Source: Pseudomonas sp. BCA17 (GTDB lineage Bacteria > Pseudomonadota > Gammaproteobacteria > Pseudomonadales > Pseudomonadaceae). From it: a DNA stretch of 64,000 nucleotides. The notes under the pieces are model-generated. The model saw only the letters and a list, made by a program, of their open reading frames with translations, did not search any database and had not been told where the DNA came from. Both the position numbers and the translations under genes were made by a program. Every line of letters begins with the position of its first letter. Within the stretch, counting starts at the first letter, position 1. Where the stretch lies: positions 434,001 to 498,000 of the forward strand of contig NZ_SGWI01000004.1 of assembly GCF_004519405.1 (NCBI RefSeq), in the 5' to 3' direction. Positions 51,085 through 60,022 of this stretch are shown in pieces.

Positions 51085-53376
51085 ATGAAAAAGCTGTGTT
51101 TGCTCGGCCTGATCGCCACGCTGGCCACTCACCCCGTATGGGCAGAGACAACGCCTGCCACGCTTAAAGACAAGGATGCGTTCGTCAACGACCTGCTCAA
51201 GCAGATGACCCTCGATGAAAAGATCGGCCAATTGCGCCTGATCAGCATCGGCCCGGAAATGCCCCGCGAGCTGATCCGCAAGGAAATCGCCGCGGGCCGC
51301 ATCGGCGGCACCTTCAACTCCATCACCCGCCCGGAAAACCGTCCGATGCAGGACGCCGCCATGCGCAGCCGGTTGAAGATCCCGATGTTCTTCGCCTATG
51401 ACGTGATCCACGGCCACCGTACCATTTTCCCGATCAGCCTGGCCCTCGCTTCCAGCTGGGACATGGACGCCATCGGCCGTTCCGGGCGCATCGCCGCCCA
51501 GGAAGCCGCCGCCGACAGCCTCGACATCACCTTCGCGCCGATGGTCGACATCTCCCGCGACCCACGCTGGGGCCGTACTTCCGAAGGTTTCGGCGAAGAC
51601 ACGTATCTGGTCTCACGCATTGCCGAGGTGATGGTCAAGGCATTCCAGGGCACCAGCCCCGCCAACGCCGACAGCATCATGGCCAGCGTCAAGCACTTCG
51701 CCTTGTATGGCGCGGTGGAAGGCGGTCGCGACTACAACGTCGTCGACATGAGCCCGGTCAAGATGTACCAGGATTACCTGCCGCCCTACCACGCGGCGAT
51801 CAAGGCCGGTTCCGGCGGCGTGATGGTGGCGCTCAACTCCATCAACGGTGTGCCCGCCACCGCCAACACCTGGCTGATGAACGATCTGCTGCGCAAGGAC
51901 TGGGGCTTCAAGGGCCTGGCCGTCAGCGACCACGGTGCGATCTTCGAGCTGATCAAGCACGGCGTGGCCAAGGATGGGCGTGAAGCCGCCAAGCTGGCGA
52001 TCAAGGCCGGTATCGACATGAGCATGAACGACTCGCTGTACGGCAAGGAATTGCCGGGGCTGCTCAAGTCCGGCGAGATCGAGCAAAGCGACATCGACAA
52101 CGCCGTGCGTGAAGTGCTTGCCGCCAAGTACGACATGGGCCTGTTCAAAGATCCGTACCTGCGTATCGGCAAGGCCGAAGACGATCCGGCCGACACCTAT
52201 GCCGAGAGCCGCCTGCACCGCAGCGACGCCCGTGACATCGCGCGGCGCAGCCTGGTTTTGCTGAAGAACCAGAACCAGACCCTGCCGCTGAAAAAGTCCG
52301 CGACCATCGCCCTGGTCGGCCCGCTGGCCAAGGCTCCGATCGACATGATGGGCAGTTGGGCCGCCGCCGGGCGTCCCGCGCAATCGGTCACACTGTTCGA
52401 CGGCATGAACGCCGTGATCGGCGAAAAAGGCAAAGTGATCTATGCCCGTGGCGCCAACATTACCAATGACAAGGCGGTCGTCGACTACCTCAACTTCCTC
52501 AACTTCGATGCACCGGAAGTGGTGGACGACCCGCGCTCATCGCAAGTGATGATCGACGAAGCGGTCAAGGCCGCGAAAAATGCCGACGTGGTAGTGGCGG
52601 CCGTGGGTGAATCCCGTGGCATGTCCCACGAGTCCTCCAGCCGCACCGACCTGAACATCCCGCAAAGCCAGCGCGACCTGATCAAGGCGCTCAAAGCCAC
52701 CGGCAAACCTCTGGTGCTGGTGCTGATGAACGGGCGTCCACTGTCGATCGTCGAGGAAAACCAGCAGGCCGATGCGATCCTGGAAACCTGGTTCGCCGGC
52801 ACCGAAGGCGGCAACGCCATCGCAGATGTACTGTTCGGTGACTACAACCCATCGGGCAAACTGCCGATCACCTTCCCACGCTCGGTGGGGCAGATTCCGA
52901 CCTACTACAACCACCTGACCATCGGTCGGCCGTTCACCCCAGGCAAACCGGGCAACTACACCTCGCAGTACTTCGATGACACCACCGGGCCGCTGTTCCC
53001 GTTCGGCTACGGCCTGAGCTACACCACGTTCAGCCTGTCGGACATGGCGCTGTCGTCCACAACCCTGAACAAGACCGGCAAGCTCGACGCCAGCGTCACG
53101 CTGAAAAACACCGGCACGCTGGATGGCGAAACCGTGGTGCAGCTGTACATCCAGGACGTGGCCGGCTCGATGATCCGTCCGATCAAGGAGTTGAAGAACT
53201 TCCAGAAGGTCATGCTCAAAGCGGGTGAGGAACGCACCCTGCACTTCACCATCACCGAGGACGACCTGAAGTTCTACAACACCCAGCTCAAGTACGCGGC
53301 GGAACCGGGTGAGTTCAATGTGCAGATCGGGCTCGATTCACAGGATGTAAAACAGCAGACTTTTGAGTTGTTGTAA
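51085..53376 (+). CDS. bglX: Periplasmic beta-glucosidase BglX (GH3)
   Basis: Glycoside hydrolase family 3 enzyme of 763 residues; hydrolyses beta-glucosides. The ATG at 51085 follows AAAAGGA and opens a signal peptide (cleavage near VWAETT). Catalytic nucleophile Asp282 lies in GLAVSDHGAI; the second domain (about 400-620) and C-terminal fibronectin-III-like domain (about 675-755) are complete. Monocistronic. A CA motif at 51010-51017 in its leader is too far from the start to be a clear Crc site. Confidence 0.95.
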   Translation: MKKLCLLGLIATLATHPVWAETTPATLKDKDAFVNDLLKQMTLDEKIGQLRLISIGPEMPRELIRKEIAAGRIGGTFNSITRPENRPMQDAAMRSRLKIPMFFAYDVIHGHRTIFPISLALASSWDMDAIGRSGRIAAQEAAADSLDITFAPMVDISRDPRWGRTSEGFGEDTYLVSRIAEVMVKAFQGTSPANADSIMASVKHFALYGAVEGGRDYNVVDMSPVKMYQDYLPPYHAAIKAGSGGVMVALNSINGVPATANTWLMNDLLRKDWGFKGLAVSDHGAIFELIKHGVAKDGREAAKLAIKAGIDMSMNDSLYGKELPGLLKSGEIEQSDIDNAVREVLAAKYDMGLFKDPYLRIGKAEDDPADTYAESRLHRSDARDIARRSLVLLKNQNQTLPLKKSATIALVGPLAKAPIDMMGSWAAAGRPAQSVTLFDGMNAVIGEKGKVIYARGANITNDKAVVDYLNFLNFDAPEVVDDPRSSQVMIDEAVKAAKNADVVVAAVGESRGMSHESSSRTDLNIPQSQRDLIKALKATGKPLVLVLMNGRPLSIVEENQQADAILETWFAGTEGGNAIADVLFGDYNPSGKLPITFPRSVGQIPTYYNHLTIGRPFTPGKPGNYTSQYFDDTTGPLFPFGYGLSYTTFSLSDMALSSTTLNKTGKLDASVTLKNTGTLDGETVVQLYIQDVAGSMIRPIKELKNFQKVMLKAGEERTLHFTITEDDLKFYNTQLKYAAEPGEFNVQIGLDSQDVKQQTFELL

Positions 53377-53384
53377 CGGCTAGA

Positions 53385-53458
53385 TTCAAGTTGCAAGCTT
53401 CAAGCGGCAAGAAAGAGCAGGTGTGCTCTTAACTTGCAGATTGAAGCTTGCAGCTGCT
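53385..53458. repeat. GCAAGCTTCAA-type inverted extragenic repeat
   Basis: TTGCAAGCTTCAAGCGGCAAG and its near complement CTTGCAGATTGAAGCTTGCAGCTGC flank a short loop with GAGCAGGTGTGCTC. Located between convergent bglX and the phospholipase-D gene, so it may terminate both. It resembles the element at 37173-37245. Confidence 0.6.
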
Positions 53459-54616
53459 TTAGCTCCTTCTGTCTAGAAGGTTCACCACCAGCCGATCAAT
53501 CCACCCCCACACCCGCTGTTTCACGCGCCGCCACAACGGCCGCGCTTTCCACGCCTGCAGACTCACCGCCTGGCTTTGCGCAAAGTCCCGCTCGAAGCAC
53601 CTCGTCACCGCCTGCGTCAATCCGGGGTCCAACGCTTCGAGGTTGGCTTCCAGGTTGAAGCGCAGATTCCAGTGATCGAAATTGCACGAGCCAACACTCA
53701 CCCAGTCATCCACCAGCACCATTTTCAGGTGCAGGAAACACGGTTGGTATTCGAATATCTGCACACCCGAGCGCAACAGGCGCGGGTAATAGCGGTGCCC
53801 GGCGTAGCGCACGGAAGGGTGATCGGTGCGCGGCCCGGTGAGCAGCAGGCGCACATCCACACCCCGCGCCGCCGCCCGACGCAGAGCCCGGCGCACGCCC
53901 CAGGTCGGTAAAAAGTAGGGCGTAGCCAGCCAGATGCGTTGCTGGCTGAGGTTCAATGCGCGGATCAGTGATTGCAAAATATCGCGATGCTGACGAGCGT
54001 CGGCATACGCCACCCGACCAAGGCCAGCACCTGTCGCCGGCACCTTGGGCAAGCGCGGCAAACCGAAATGGCTGGCGGGTTTCCACTCCCGACGCGCCGC
54101 GTTGGCATGCCATTGACGGTCGAACAGCGCCTGCCAGTCCTGCACCAGCGGGCCGCTGATTTGCACCATCACTTCATGCCAGTCGGCAACATCGTTACCG
54201 GGCGTCCAGAATTCATCCGTCGCACCGGTACCGCCCACGAAAGCGTCGGACTGGTCGATCAACAATAGTTTGCGATGGTCGCGGTACAGGTTGCGCATCC
54301 AACGGCGCCAGTTGAGGCGATTGTAGAAACGCAGCTCCACACCGGCATCGGTCAAGCGTTTACGCAGCCCAAGGGTGAACGCCAGGCTGCCGTAATCATC
54401 GAACAGGCAACGCACCTGCACTCCTCGTTCAGCGGCCAGCACCAACGCCTGCACCAAGGCTTCGGCGCAGGCGCCGGCTTCCACCAGGTAGAGTTCGAGG
54501 TCCACCTGCCGCTCGGCCCGGGCGATGCCTACCAACATCTGAGGGAAGAAACTCGGACCGTCGATCAGCAACTCGAAACGGTTGGCGTTGCGCCAGGGAA
54601 ATACTGCGCCGCCCAT
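53459..54616 (-). CDS. Phospholipase-D family protein, cardiolipin synthase B-like
   Basis: Protein of 385 residues with two HKD motifs: H114, K116, D121 in YRDHRKLLLID, and a second in FLHLKMVLVDDWVSVGSCNFD near residue 297. No N-terminal membrane segments, as in ClsB, suggesting phospholipid headgroup exchange or cardiolipin synthesis at the membrane surface. One base separates it from the YceI stop upstream, so the pair is co-translated. Confidence 0.85.
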   Translation of the reverse strand: MGGAVFPWRNANRFELLIDGPSFFPQMLVGIARAERQVDLELYLVEAGACAEALVQALVLAAERGVQVRCLFDDYGSLAFTLGLRKRLTDAGVELRFYNRLNWRRWMRNLYRDHRKLLLIDQSDAFVGGTGATDEFWTPGNDVADWHEVMVQISGPLVQDWQALFDRQWHANAARREWKPASHFGLPRLPKVPATGAGLGRVAYADARQHRDILQSLIRALNLSQQRIWLATPYFLPTWGVRRALRRAAARGVDVRLLLTGPRTDHPSVRYAGHRYYPRLLRSGVQIFEYQPCFLHLKMVLVDDWVSVGSCNFDHWNLRFNLEANLEALDPGLTQAVTRCFERDFAQSQAVSLQAWKARPLWRRVKQRVWGWIDRLVVNLLDRRS

Positions 54617-54617
54617 G

Positions 54618-55196
54618 TCAGCGCGCCGAAAAAATCAGCACCGCACCCACCGGCACCGAAAGGCTGATCGACGTAAGCCCGGCCGCCTTACGCAAGGCCG
54701 CCACACCCGGCATCAGCTCGAAATCCTCGGCATGCACCACCACAGGTTCCAACGTCACCACCTGGAACCGGCGATCATCCAGACGCGTGGCGAGCAGCTC
54801 GGCACTGTAAGTCCGGGTCTTGCCATGCAGCGTCACCGACAGAGGCAGACGCAGCTCCAGCTGTGCGCCTGGCGCCAGGTCGTTGATCGGTTGCAGGTTG
54901 ATCTGCGCGTTGATCCGGGCTTCAGGGAATGTCTTGATTTCAAACAGGTCATTGCGCATGCGCTCATCGCGCAGGGGGATGCCACTCTTGATCGACTCCA
55001 GCTCAACGTCCAGTTGCGCCGCGCCATCGCCGTCGACCTTGCCGTGCAACACCAGGAAGCGATGCACTTCGGCGATTTCGGTATTTTTGGTCGTAACGAA
55101 CGACAGGCGCGAGGACTCGTTATCCAGGTACCAATCGGCATGGGCAGGCACGGCGGCCGCAGCCAAGAGTGCGAAGGCCAAGGGTTTGATTGACAT
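54618..55196 (-). CDS. YceI-family periplasmic protein
   Basis: Lipocalin-like YceI protein of 192 residues from the ATG at 55196, with a signal peptide (cleavage near VPAHADW). The YceI fold is thought to bind isoprenoids or other lipids. The HGKVDGDGAAQLDVELESIKSGIPLRDERM segment is the family's core. Co-translated with the downstream phospholipase-D-type gene (one base apart). Confidence 0.9.
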   Translation of the reverse strand: MSIKPLAFALLAAAAVPAHADWYLDNESSRLSFVTTKNTEIAEVHRFLVLHGKVDGDGAAQLDVELESIKSGIPLRDERMRNDLFEIKTFPEARINAQINLQPINDLAPGAQLELRLPLSVTLHGKTRTYSAELLATRLDDRRFQVVTLEPVVVHAEDFELMPGVAALRKAAGLTSISLSVPVGAVLIFSAR

Positions 55197-55260
55197 TAAA
55201 GACTCGCGGGAAAAAACCTGGACGAACCTTAAGCGCAATGTCATGAACGGCGCAAATCCA

Positions 55261-56727
55261 TTATGGGAGGGGACTTGCTCCCGGTAGCGGCTGATCAGTC
55301 AGACAAGCAGGCGGCCGCCTCTGCACCCATTGCGTCAGCTGCTCATGGGCATACGCCAATTGCAGCACCGCGTGGTCGGCCTGGGCCGGGCCGATGATCT
55401 GCAGCCCCATGGGCAGGCCCTGGGGGTTGAAGCCCACCGGGATGCTCATGCTCGGCAGACCGGCCAGGGTGGGGCCGATCACCACCTCCATCCAGCGATG
55501 GTAAGTATCCATTTCACGCCCTGCCACTTGGCGCGGCCAAGGCTGTTGTGCATCGAAAGGGAACACCTGGGCAGTGGGCAACAGCAGGAAATCGTAGCGT
55601 TCGAACAGCGTGGTCAACGCGCGATACCACTCGCTGCGATCCACCGATGCCTGATACACCTGCTGGGCACTCAAGCCCAGGCCGCCCTCCACTTCCCATT
55701 GCGCCTCGGGCTTGAGCAGTGCGCGCTTTTTCGGGTTGGTATAGGCCGCAGCCAGGTTGCCATGCACCAACCAGTGGCGATGCACCAGCCAACTGCGCCA
55801 CAGGCGCGCCATGGAAAAGTCCGGTTGGCAGCTGTCGACGTCGCACCCCAGCGTGGTGAAATCGCTCAGGGCCGATTCACACAGGCTCATTACGCCGTCT
55901 TCCATCGGCAGGTAGCCGTTATAGTCCCCCAGCCAGCCCAGGCGAGTGCCCTTGAAATCACGCGGCAAGGGCTGGCCCAAAACGCTCGGATCGTCCTTCG
56001 ATGACAACGGCACCCGTGGGTCATAACCCGCCTGGATGCTCAGCAGCCGCGCCACGTCCGTTACGCTGCGGCCCATCGGACCTTCGGTACTCAGTTGCTG
56101 CACGAACAGTTCCGGCATCGGTCCGTGGGGCACCCGGCCCTGGGACGGGCGCAAGCCGAACACATTGTTGAAGGCCGCCGGGTTGCGCAACGACCCCATC
56201 ATGTCGCTGCCATCGGCCACCGGCAGCATGCGCAGCGCCAGGGCCACGGCCGCCCCGCCGCTGCTGCCGCCCGCGACGCGGCTTGGGTCATACGCATTGA
56301 CGGTGGTGCCAAACACCGTGTTGTAGGACTGCGAGCCCAGGCCGAACTCCGGCACGTTGCTCTTGCCGATGATGATCGCGCCGCTGGCCCGCACCCGCGC
56401 TACGCTGATGGCATCTTCTTTCGGCACATGCTCGGCGAACAGGGGCGAGCCCAAGGTCGTGCGCAGTCCCTGGGTGGCCGCCAGGTCCTTGATCGCCTGG
56501 GGCATGCCGTGCATCCAGCCACGGGACCGGCCCTGGTCCAATTCGCGATCGCGGGCCCGCGCCTCGGCGAGCACCTCATCGGCCTCGCGCAGCGACACCA
56601 GCGCGTTCACGCTCGGGTTGAAACGCTGGATCTGCGCCAGATACGCCAGCATGACCTCTTCGCAGGAGACCTGCCGGGCGTGGATCGCCCGCGACAGTTG
56701 CACCGCATCCCAATCAACAATATTCAA
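55261..56727 (-). CDS. Amidase (amidase signature family)
   Basis: Amidase of 488 residues with the Ser-cisSer-Lys triad: Lys near residue 77 (AIKDLA), GGSSGGAAVALALRMLP with its catalytic Ser residues near 153 and 177 (PVADGSDMMGSLRNPA). Substrate unknown; no adjacent hydrolase pathway. Monocistronic, followed by a short G-rich hairpin. It lies upstream of the YceI/phospholipase-D pair on the same strand, with a 64-bp gap. Confidence 0.9.
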   Translation of the reverse strand: MNIVDWDAVQLSRAIHARQVSCEEVMLAYLAQIQRFNPSVNALVSLREADEVLAEARARDRELDQGRSRGWMHGMPQAIKDLAATQGLRTTLGSPLFAEHVPKEDAISVARVRASGAIIIGKSNVPEFGLGSQSYNTVFGTTVNAYDPSRVAGGSSGGAAVALALRMLPVADGSDMMGSLRNPAAFNNVFGLRPSQGRVPHGPMPELFVQQLSTEGPMGRSVTDVARLLSIQAGYDPRVPLSSKDDPSVLGQPLPRDFKGTRLGWLGDYNGYLPMEDGVMSLCESALSDFTTLGCDVDSCQPDFSMARLWRSWLVHRHWLVHGNLAAAYTNPKKRALLKPEAQWEVEGGLGLSAQQVYQASVDRSEWYRALTTLFERYDFLLLPTAQVFPFDAQQPWPRQVAGREMDTYHRWMEVVIGPTLAGLPSMSIPVGFNPQGLPMGLQIIGPAQADHAVLQLAYAHEQLTQWVQRRPPACLTDQPLPGASPLP

Positions 56728-56867
56728 GGCTTCACCTCACTCGGAAACGGCAGCGGCTGCTTGGCACGCAGGGCCGAAAAATCCGTCGGTGGCCATGCAC
56801 GGCATTAGCAGCAAACGCTCGATAGACGACGCAGCGGTCAGCCACTCACAGTTCCACAGGTGGACCA

Positions 56868-57182
56868 TCAAGGCAACAGGCGGCAGCCCTGGCGATCGCC
56901 CATCCACCGTGCGGTATGGGTGCGCCCCAGGCCGCTGGCGGTCACTTCACTGCGCTTGGGGCTATCGCTGAACGCACTGGTCGGCACGTACTGCTTCACA
57001 TAGCCCCGGCAATATTCGGCCGGGTTGTTTTCCACGTACCGGCACGAACAGTATTCCTTGGCCGTGTACGCCGCGATGATGTCAGGGAAGGCTTGCAGGT
57101 TGACGCGCTCGTGCCAGATCCACCCCGCCAACGCGAGCAACAGCAGCAGGAACAGACAGGTAAACGGCCGACGGCGGATCAT
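56868..57182 (-). CDS. Small membrane-anchored cysteine-containing protein
   Basis: Protein of 104 residues with one N-terminal membrane segment (about residues 7-23) and a periplasmic part with four Cys (CSCRY, EYC, GC). Its start overlaps the serine-hydrolase stop by 4 bp. It is conserved downstream of similar hydrolases in the genus as far as I recall; function unknown. It may be a chaperone-like or inhibitor partner, but this is inference. Confidence 0.75.
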   Translation of the reverse strand: MIRRRPFTCLFLLLLLALAGWIWHERVNLQAFPDIIAAYTAKEYCSCRYVENNPAEYCRGYVKQYVPTSAFSDSPKRSEVTASGLGRTHTARWMGDRQGCRLLP

Positions 57183-58252
57183 GGCTGCACCGCCGCCAGT
57201 ACGCGCTTGAGCAGTTCGTTGTGGCGATAGCTGCCGTCACGGTCATCGCCATAGCGCACGATCACCAGGTGTTCGGCGGGCATCACGAACAACGCCTGGC
57301 CCCAGTGGCCGAGCGCGGCGAAGGTGTCCTCGGGGGCATCGGGCCAGGGCCTGGGTGCGCCTTTATTGAGCCACCAATGGCCACCCGGCACAGCGTCGTC
57401 CTGGCCAGCCTTGTAGTGGGCGAAGGGCTGGCGATTGAAGGCGATCCACGCTTCAGGCAGCAACTGCTGATCGCCCCAGCGCCCGTCCCGGGCCATCAAC
57501 AGGCCAACCCGCGCCAGGTCGCGAGCGGTGAGGTAGGCATAGGACGAAGCGACAAAAGTTTCATCAGCATCGGTTTCCCAGGTGGCGTTGCGGATGCCCA
57601 GCGGTTTGAACAGCACGTCCCAGGGATAACTTATATAAGCCTTGTGACCGAGCATGCCCTTGAGGGCGGCGGACAGGATGTTGGTGTCACCACTGGAATA
57701 ACGGAACACCTGGCCTGGCGCGCTGACGGACTCGGTGTCTGCCGCAAAGTCGGCCATATCGCCACGGCCGCGGGTGTAGAGCATCGCCACCACGGAGGAT
57801 TTCAGCGGGGCGTATTCATAGTCTTCCTGCCAGTCCAGGCCCGACGCCCAGTGCAGCAGGTCGGCCATCGTCACCGTGGGGTGTTGTTTCATCGGCGGGT
57901 AAAAGCGCGCGGCGGGGTCGGTCAGCTTGAAGCGGTTTTCGCCGTAGGCCACACCGAGCACAGTGGCCATCAGGCTTTTGCTGACGGACCACGTCAGGTG
58001 CGGCGTGCTGGCAGTGGTGGGCGCGCCGTAGCGTTCATAAATGATCTCGCCGTCACGGATCACCAGCAGTGCGTCGGTGCGGATGCCTTTACGGGTCACG
58101 TCATCGCGGGCGGGGAATGCGTAGGCGTCCAATGCATCGACAGCGGGGCCGGAAAGCGCTGCGCCCCTGGCCCACTCCTTGTCAGGCCAGGTTTCGGCGT
58201 GGGCGGTAACGGTGACGAACAGCAGGGCGACGCACAACAAGCCTCTGACCAT
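57179..58252 (-). CDS. Serine hydrolase, beta-lactamase/6-aminohexanoate-dimer-hydrolase type
   Basis: Class C beta-lactamase-fold hydrolase of 357 residues with a signal peptide (cleavage near AHAETW) and the catalytic SxxK motif SVSK at residues 89-92, with a Tyr-containing YSSGD motif near residue 186 and a HWGQA-type third motif near 323. It is not a proven beta-lactamase; an ester or amide substrate is likely. Coupled to the small membrane protein gene by 4-bp overlap. Confidence 0.85.
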   Translation of the reverse strand: MVRGLLCVALLFVTVTAHAETWPDKEWARGAALSGPAVDALDAYAFPARDDVTRKGIRTDALLVIRDGEIIYERYGAPTTASTPHLTWSVSKSLMATVLGVAYGENRFKLTDPAARFYPPMKQHPTVTMADLLHWASGLDWQEDYEYAPLKSSVVAMLYTRGRGDMADFAADTESVSAPGQVFRYSSGDTNILSAALKGMLGHKAYISYPWDVLFKPLGIRNATWETDADETFVASSYAYLTARDLARVGLLMARDGRWGDQQLLPEAWIAFNRQPFAHYKAGQDDAVPGGHWWLNKGAPRPWPDAPEDTFAALGHWGQALFVMPAEHLVIVRYGDDRDGSYRHNELLKRVLAAVQP

Positions 58253-58327
58253 AAACGCAGACTCAACGAGGGGGCATTCAAGCCCGCGAGCCTAGCCGAG
58301 GCCGATGACAGATTGGCGACAAAAGGC

Positions 58328-58356
58328 CTGTCATCCAACCGTCACCGTAACTTCAT
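58328..58356 (+). promoter_or_regulatory. Pho box upstream of olsBA
   Basis: CTGTCAT (58328-58334), 4 bases, CCGTCAC (58339-58345), 4 bases, ACTTCAT (58350-58356): three PhoB half-sites in the correct 11-bp phase, ending 83 bases before the olsB ATG. A TACATA element at 58374-58379 could serve as the -10 region. Confidence 0.75.
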
Positions 58357-58439
58357 GGAGATGACACCGAGGCTACATAGCCTGAGTTTGGACAAACAAG
58401 TCGACCGGCCGGTAAGTGGCCGGCACTCGGAGATTCGCC

Positions 58440-59195
58440 ATGACTCAGATCGCCCGCATCAGCGACACCGGCAATGAACGCCGCCTGCAAGCCGAACGCC
58501 TGGTTGGCGCGCAGGCGTTGCAGGAAGCCCAGACCCTGCGGTTCAACGTGTTCAGCGGCGAGTTCAACGCCAAGCTGAAAGGTGCGGAACTGGGCCTGGA
58601 CATGGATGATTATGATGTTCACTGCAGCCACATCGGCGTGCGTGATTTGAACAGCGGTCGACTGGTGGCCACCACCCGTTTGCTGGACCACCAGGCTGCC
58701 AGCACCCTGGGTCGGTTCTACAGTGAAGAAGAATTCAGCCTGCATGGTTTATTGCACCTGCAAGGCCCGATCCTGGAAATCGGCCGCACGTGCGTCGACC
58801 CGGCTTACCGCAACGGCGGCACTATCGCAGTGCTGTGGGGCGAGCTGGCCGAAGTACTCAACGAGGGTGGCTACAGCTATCTGATGGGTTGCGCGAGCAT
58901 CCCGATGCACGATGGCGGCATTCAGGCCCACGCGATCATGCAGCGCTTGCGCGAACGTTACCTGTGCAACGAACACTTGCGCGCCGAACCGAAAAAGCCG
59001 CTGCCGGCGCTGGACCTGCCGTCCAACGTCATCGCCGAGATGCCGCCCTTGCTCAAGGCCTATATGCGCCTGGGTGCGAAGATCTGCGGCGAGCCGTGCT
59101 GGGATGAAGACTTCCAGGTGGCCGATGTCTTTATCCTGCTCAAGCGCGATGAGTTGTGCCCGCGTTACGCCCGCCATTTCAAGGCGGCAATGTGA
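58440..59195 (+). CDS. olsB: L-ornithine N-acyltransferase OlsB
   Basis: First enzyme of ornithine-lipid synthesis: adds a 3-hydroxy fatty acid from ACP to ornithine. It is 251 residues long from the ATG at 58440, with a GNAT-type acetyltransferase fold (family PF13444; LEIGRTCVDPAYRNGGTIAVLW motif near residue 112). Its stop shares one base with the olsA start (TGATG). The Pho box upstream fits the known phosphate-starvation induction of ornithine lipids. Confidence 0.93.
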   Translation: MTQIARISDTGNERRLQAERLVGAQALQEAQTLRFNVFSGEFNAKLKGAELGLDMDDYDVHCSHIGVRDLNSGRLVATTRLLDHQAASTLGRFYSEEEFSLHGLLHLQGPILEIGRTCVDPAYRNGGTIAVLWGELAEVLNEGGYSYLMGCASIPMHDGGIQAHAIMQRLRERYLCNEHLRAEPKKPLPALDLPSNVIAEMPPLLKAYMRLGAKICGEPCWDEDFQVADVFILLKRDELCPRYARHFKAAM

Positions 59196-59986
59196 TGAGC
59201 CGTCTGCGCGTCTACGGACGCATTGCCCGGGTGGTGCTGGTGGTGGCGCTGGGCTTGAGCATGGCCAGTGTCTTTGGTGTGTTCGAACGCTTGGGCGTCG
59301 CCAACTCGATGGTGCGGCGCCAGCGCTGGTCGCGGTTCTTTATGGCGCGATTGACTAACGCCCTGCCCTTTCGCGTGACGGTACACGGCGAGGTGCCGCA
59401 AACGCCGATGCTGTGGGTGAGTAACCATGTGTCCTGGACCGACATTCCGCTGCTGGGCATGGTGGCGCCGATGTCATTTCTGTCCAAGGCCGAAGTACGC
59501 ACCTGGCCGGTCGCCGGTTGGTTGGCGGCCAAGGCCGGTAGCCTGTTTATCCGCCGGGGCTCGGGCGACAGCCAGTTGATCCGCAAACAGATGACCCGCC
59601 ACTTGGAGCAGCAGCACCCGCTGCTGATGTTCCCGGAAGGCACCACCACCGACGGGCGCAGCCTGCGCACCTTCCACGGGCGCTTGCTGGCCAGTGCGAT
59701 CGATGCCGAGGTGTCACTGCAACCGGTGGCGATCCGTTACCTGCGCGGTGGTCAGGTCGATCCTCTGGCACCGTTCATTGGCGATGATGACTTGCTCTCG
59801 CACCTCATGCGCCTGTTTGCCAATGACCAGGGCGATGTGGAGATTCATGTGCTCAAGCCGATTGCCTGTGCCGGCCAGGAACGCGCGGCGCTGGCGTACC
59901 AGGCACAGCAGGCGGTGCAGAAGGCGTTGTTCGGGCCGTTGCCCGAGGCCGAGCAGGTGGATGCCCGACCAGCATTTGCGGCCTGA
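59195..59986 (+). CDS. olsA: Lyso-ornithine lipid acyltransferase OlsA
   Basis: PlsC-like acyltransferase of 263 residues that adds the second acyl chain to lyso-ornithine lipid. The H-x4-D catalytic motif is NHVSWTD (His78, Asp83), the substrate-binding FPEGTTTDG lies near residue 149, and an N-terminal membrane segment lies at about residues 12-30. Translationally coupled to olsB. Confidence 0.94.
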   Translation: MSRLRVYGRIARVVLVVALGLSMASVFGVFERLGVANSMVRRQRWSRFFMARLTNALPFRVTVHGEVPQTPMLWVSNHVSWTDIPLLGMVAPMSFLSKAEVRTWPVAGWLAAKAGSLFIRRGSGDSQLIRKQMTRHLEQQHPLLMFPEGTTTDGRSLRTFHGRLLASAIDAEVSLQPVAIRYLRGGQVDPLAPFIGDDDLLSHLMRLFANDQGDVEIHVLKPIACAGQERAALAYQAQQAVQKALFGPLPEAEQVDARPAFAA

Positions 59987-60022
59987 ACTTACCCGGAGGG
60001 AGGGGCTTAGCCCTTCCCACCT

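Noticed and set aside
57221..58477. A 418-codon plus-strand frame opposite the serine hydrolase
   Set aside because: The opposite strand carries SxxK and a signal peptide; this frame overlaps the olsBA promoter and start.
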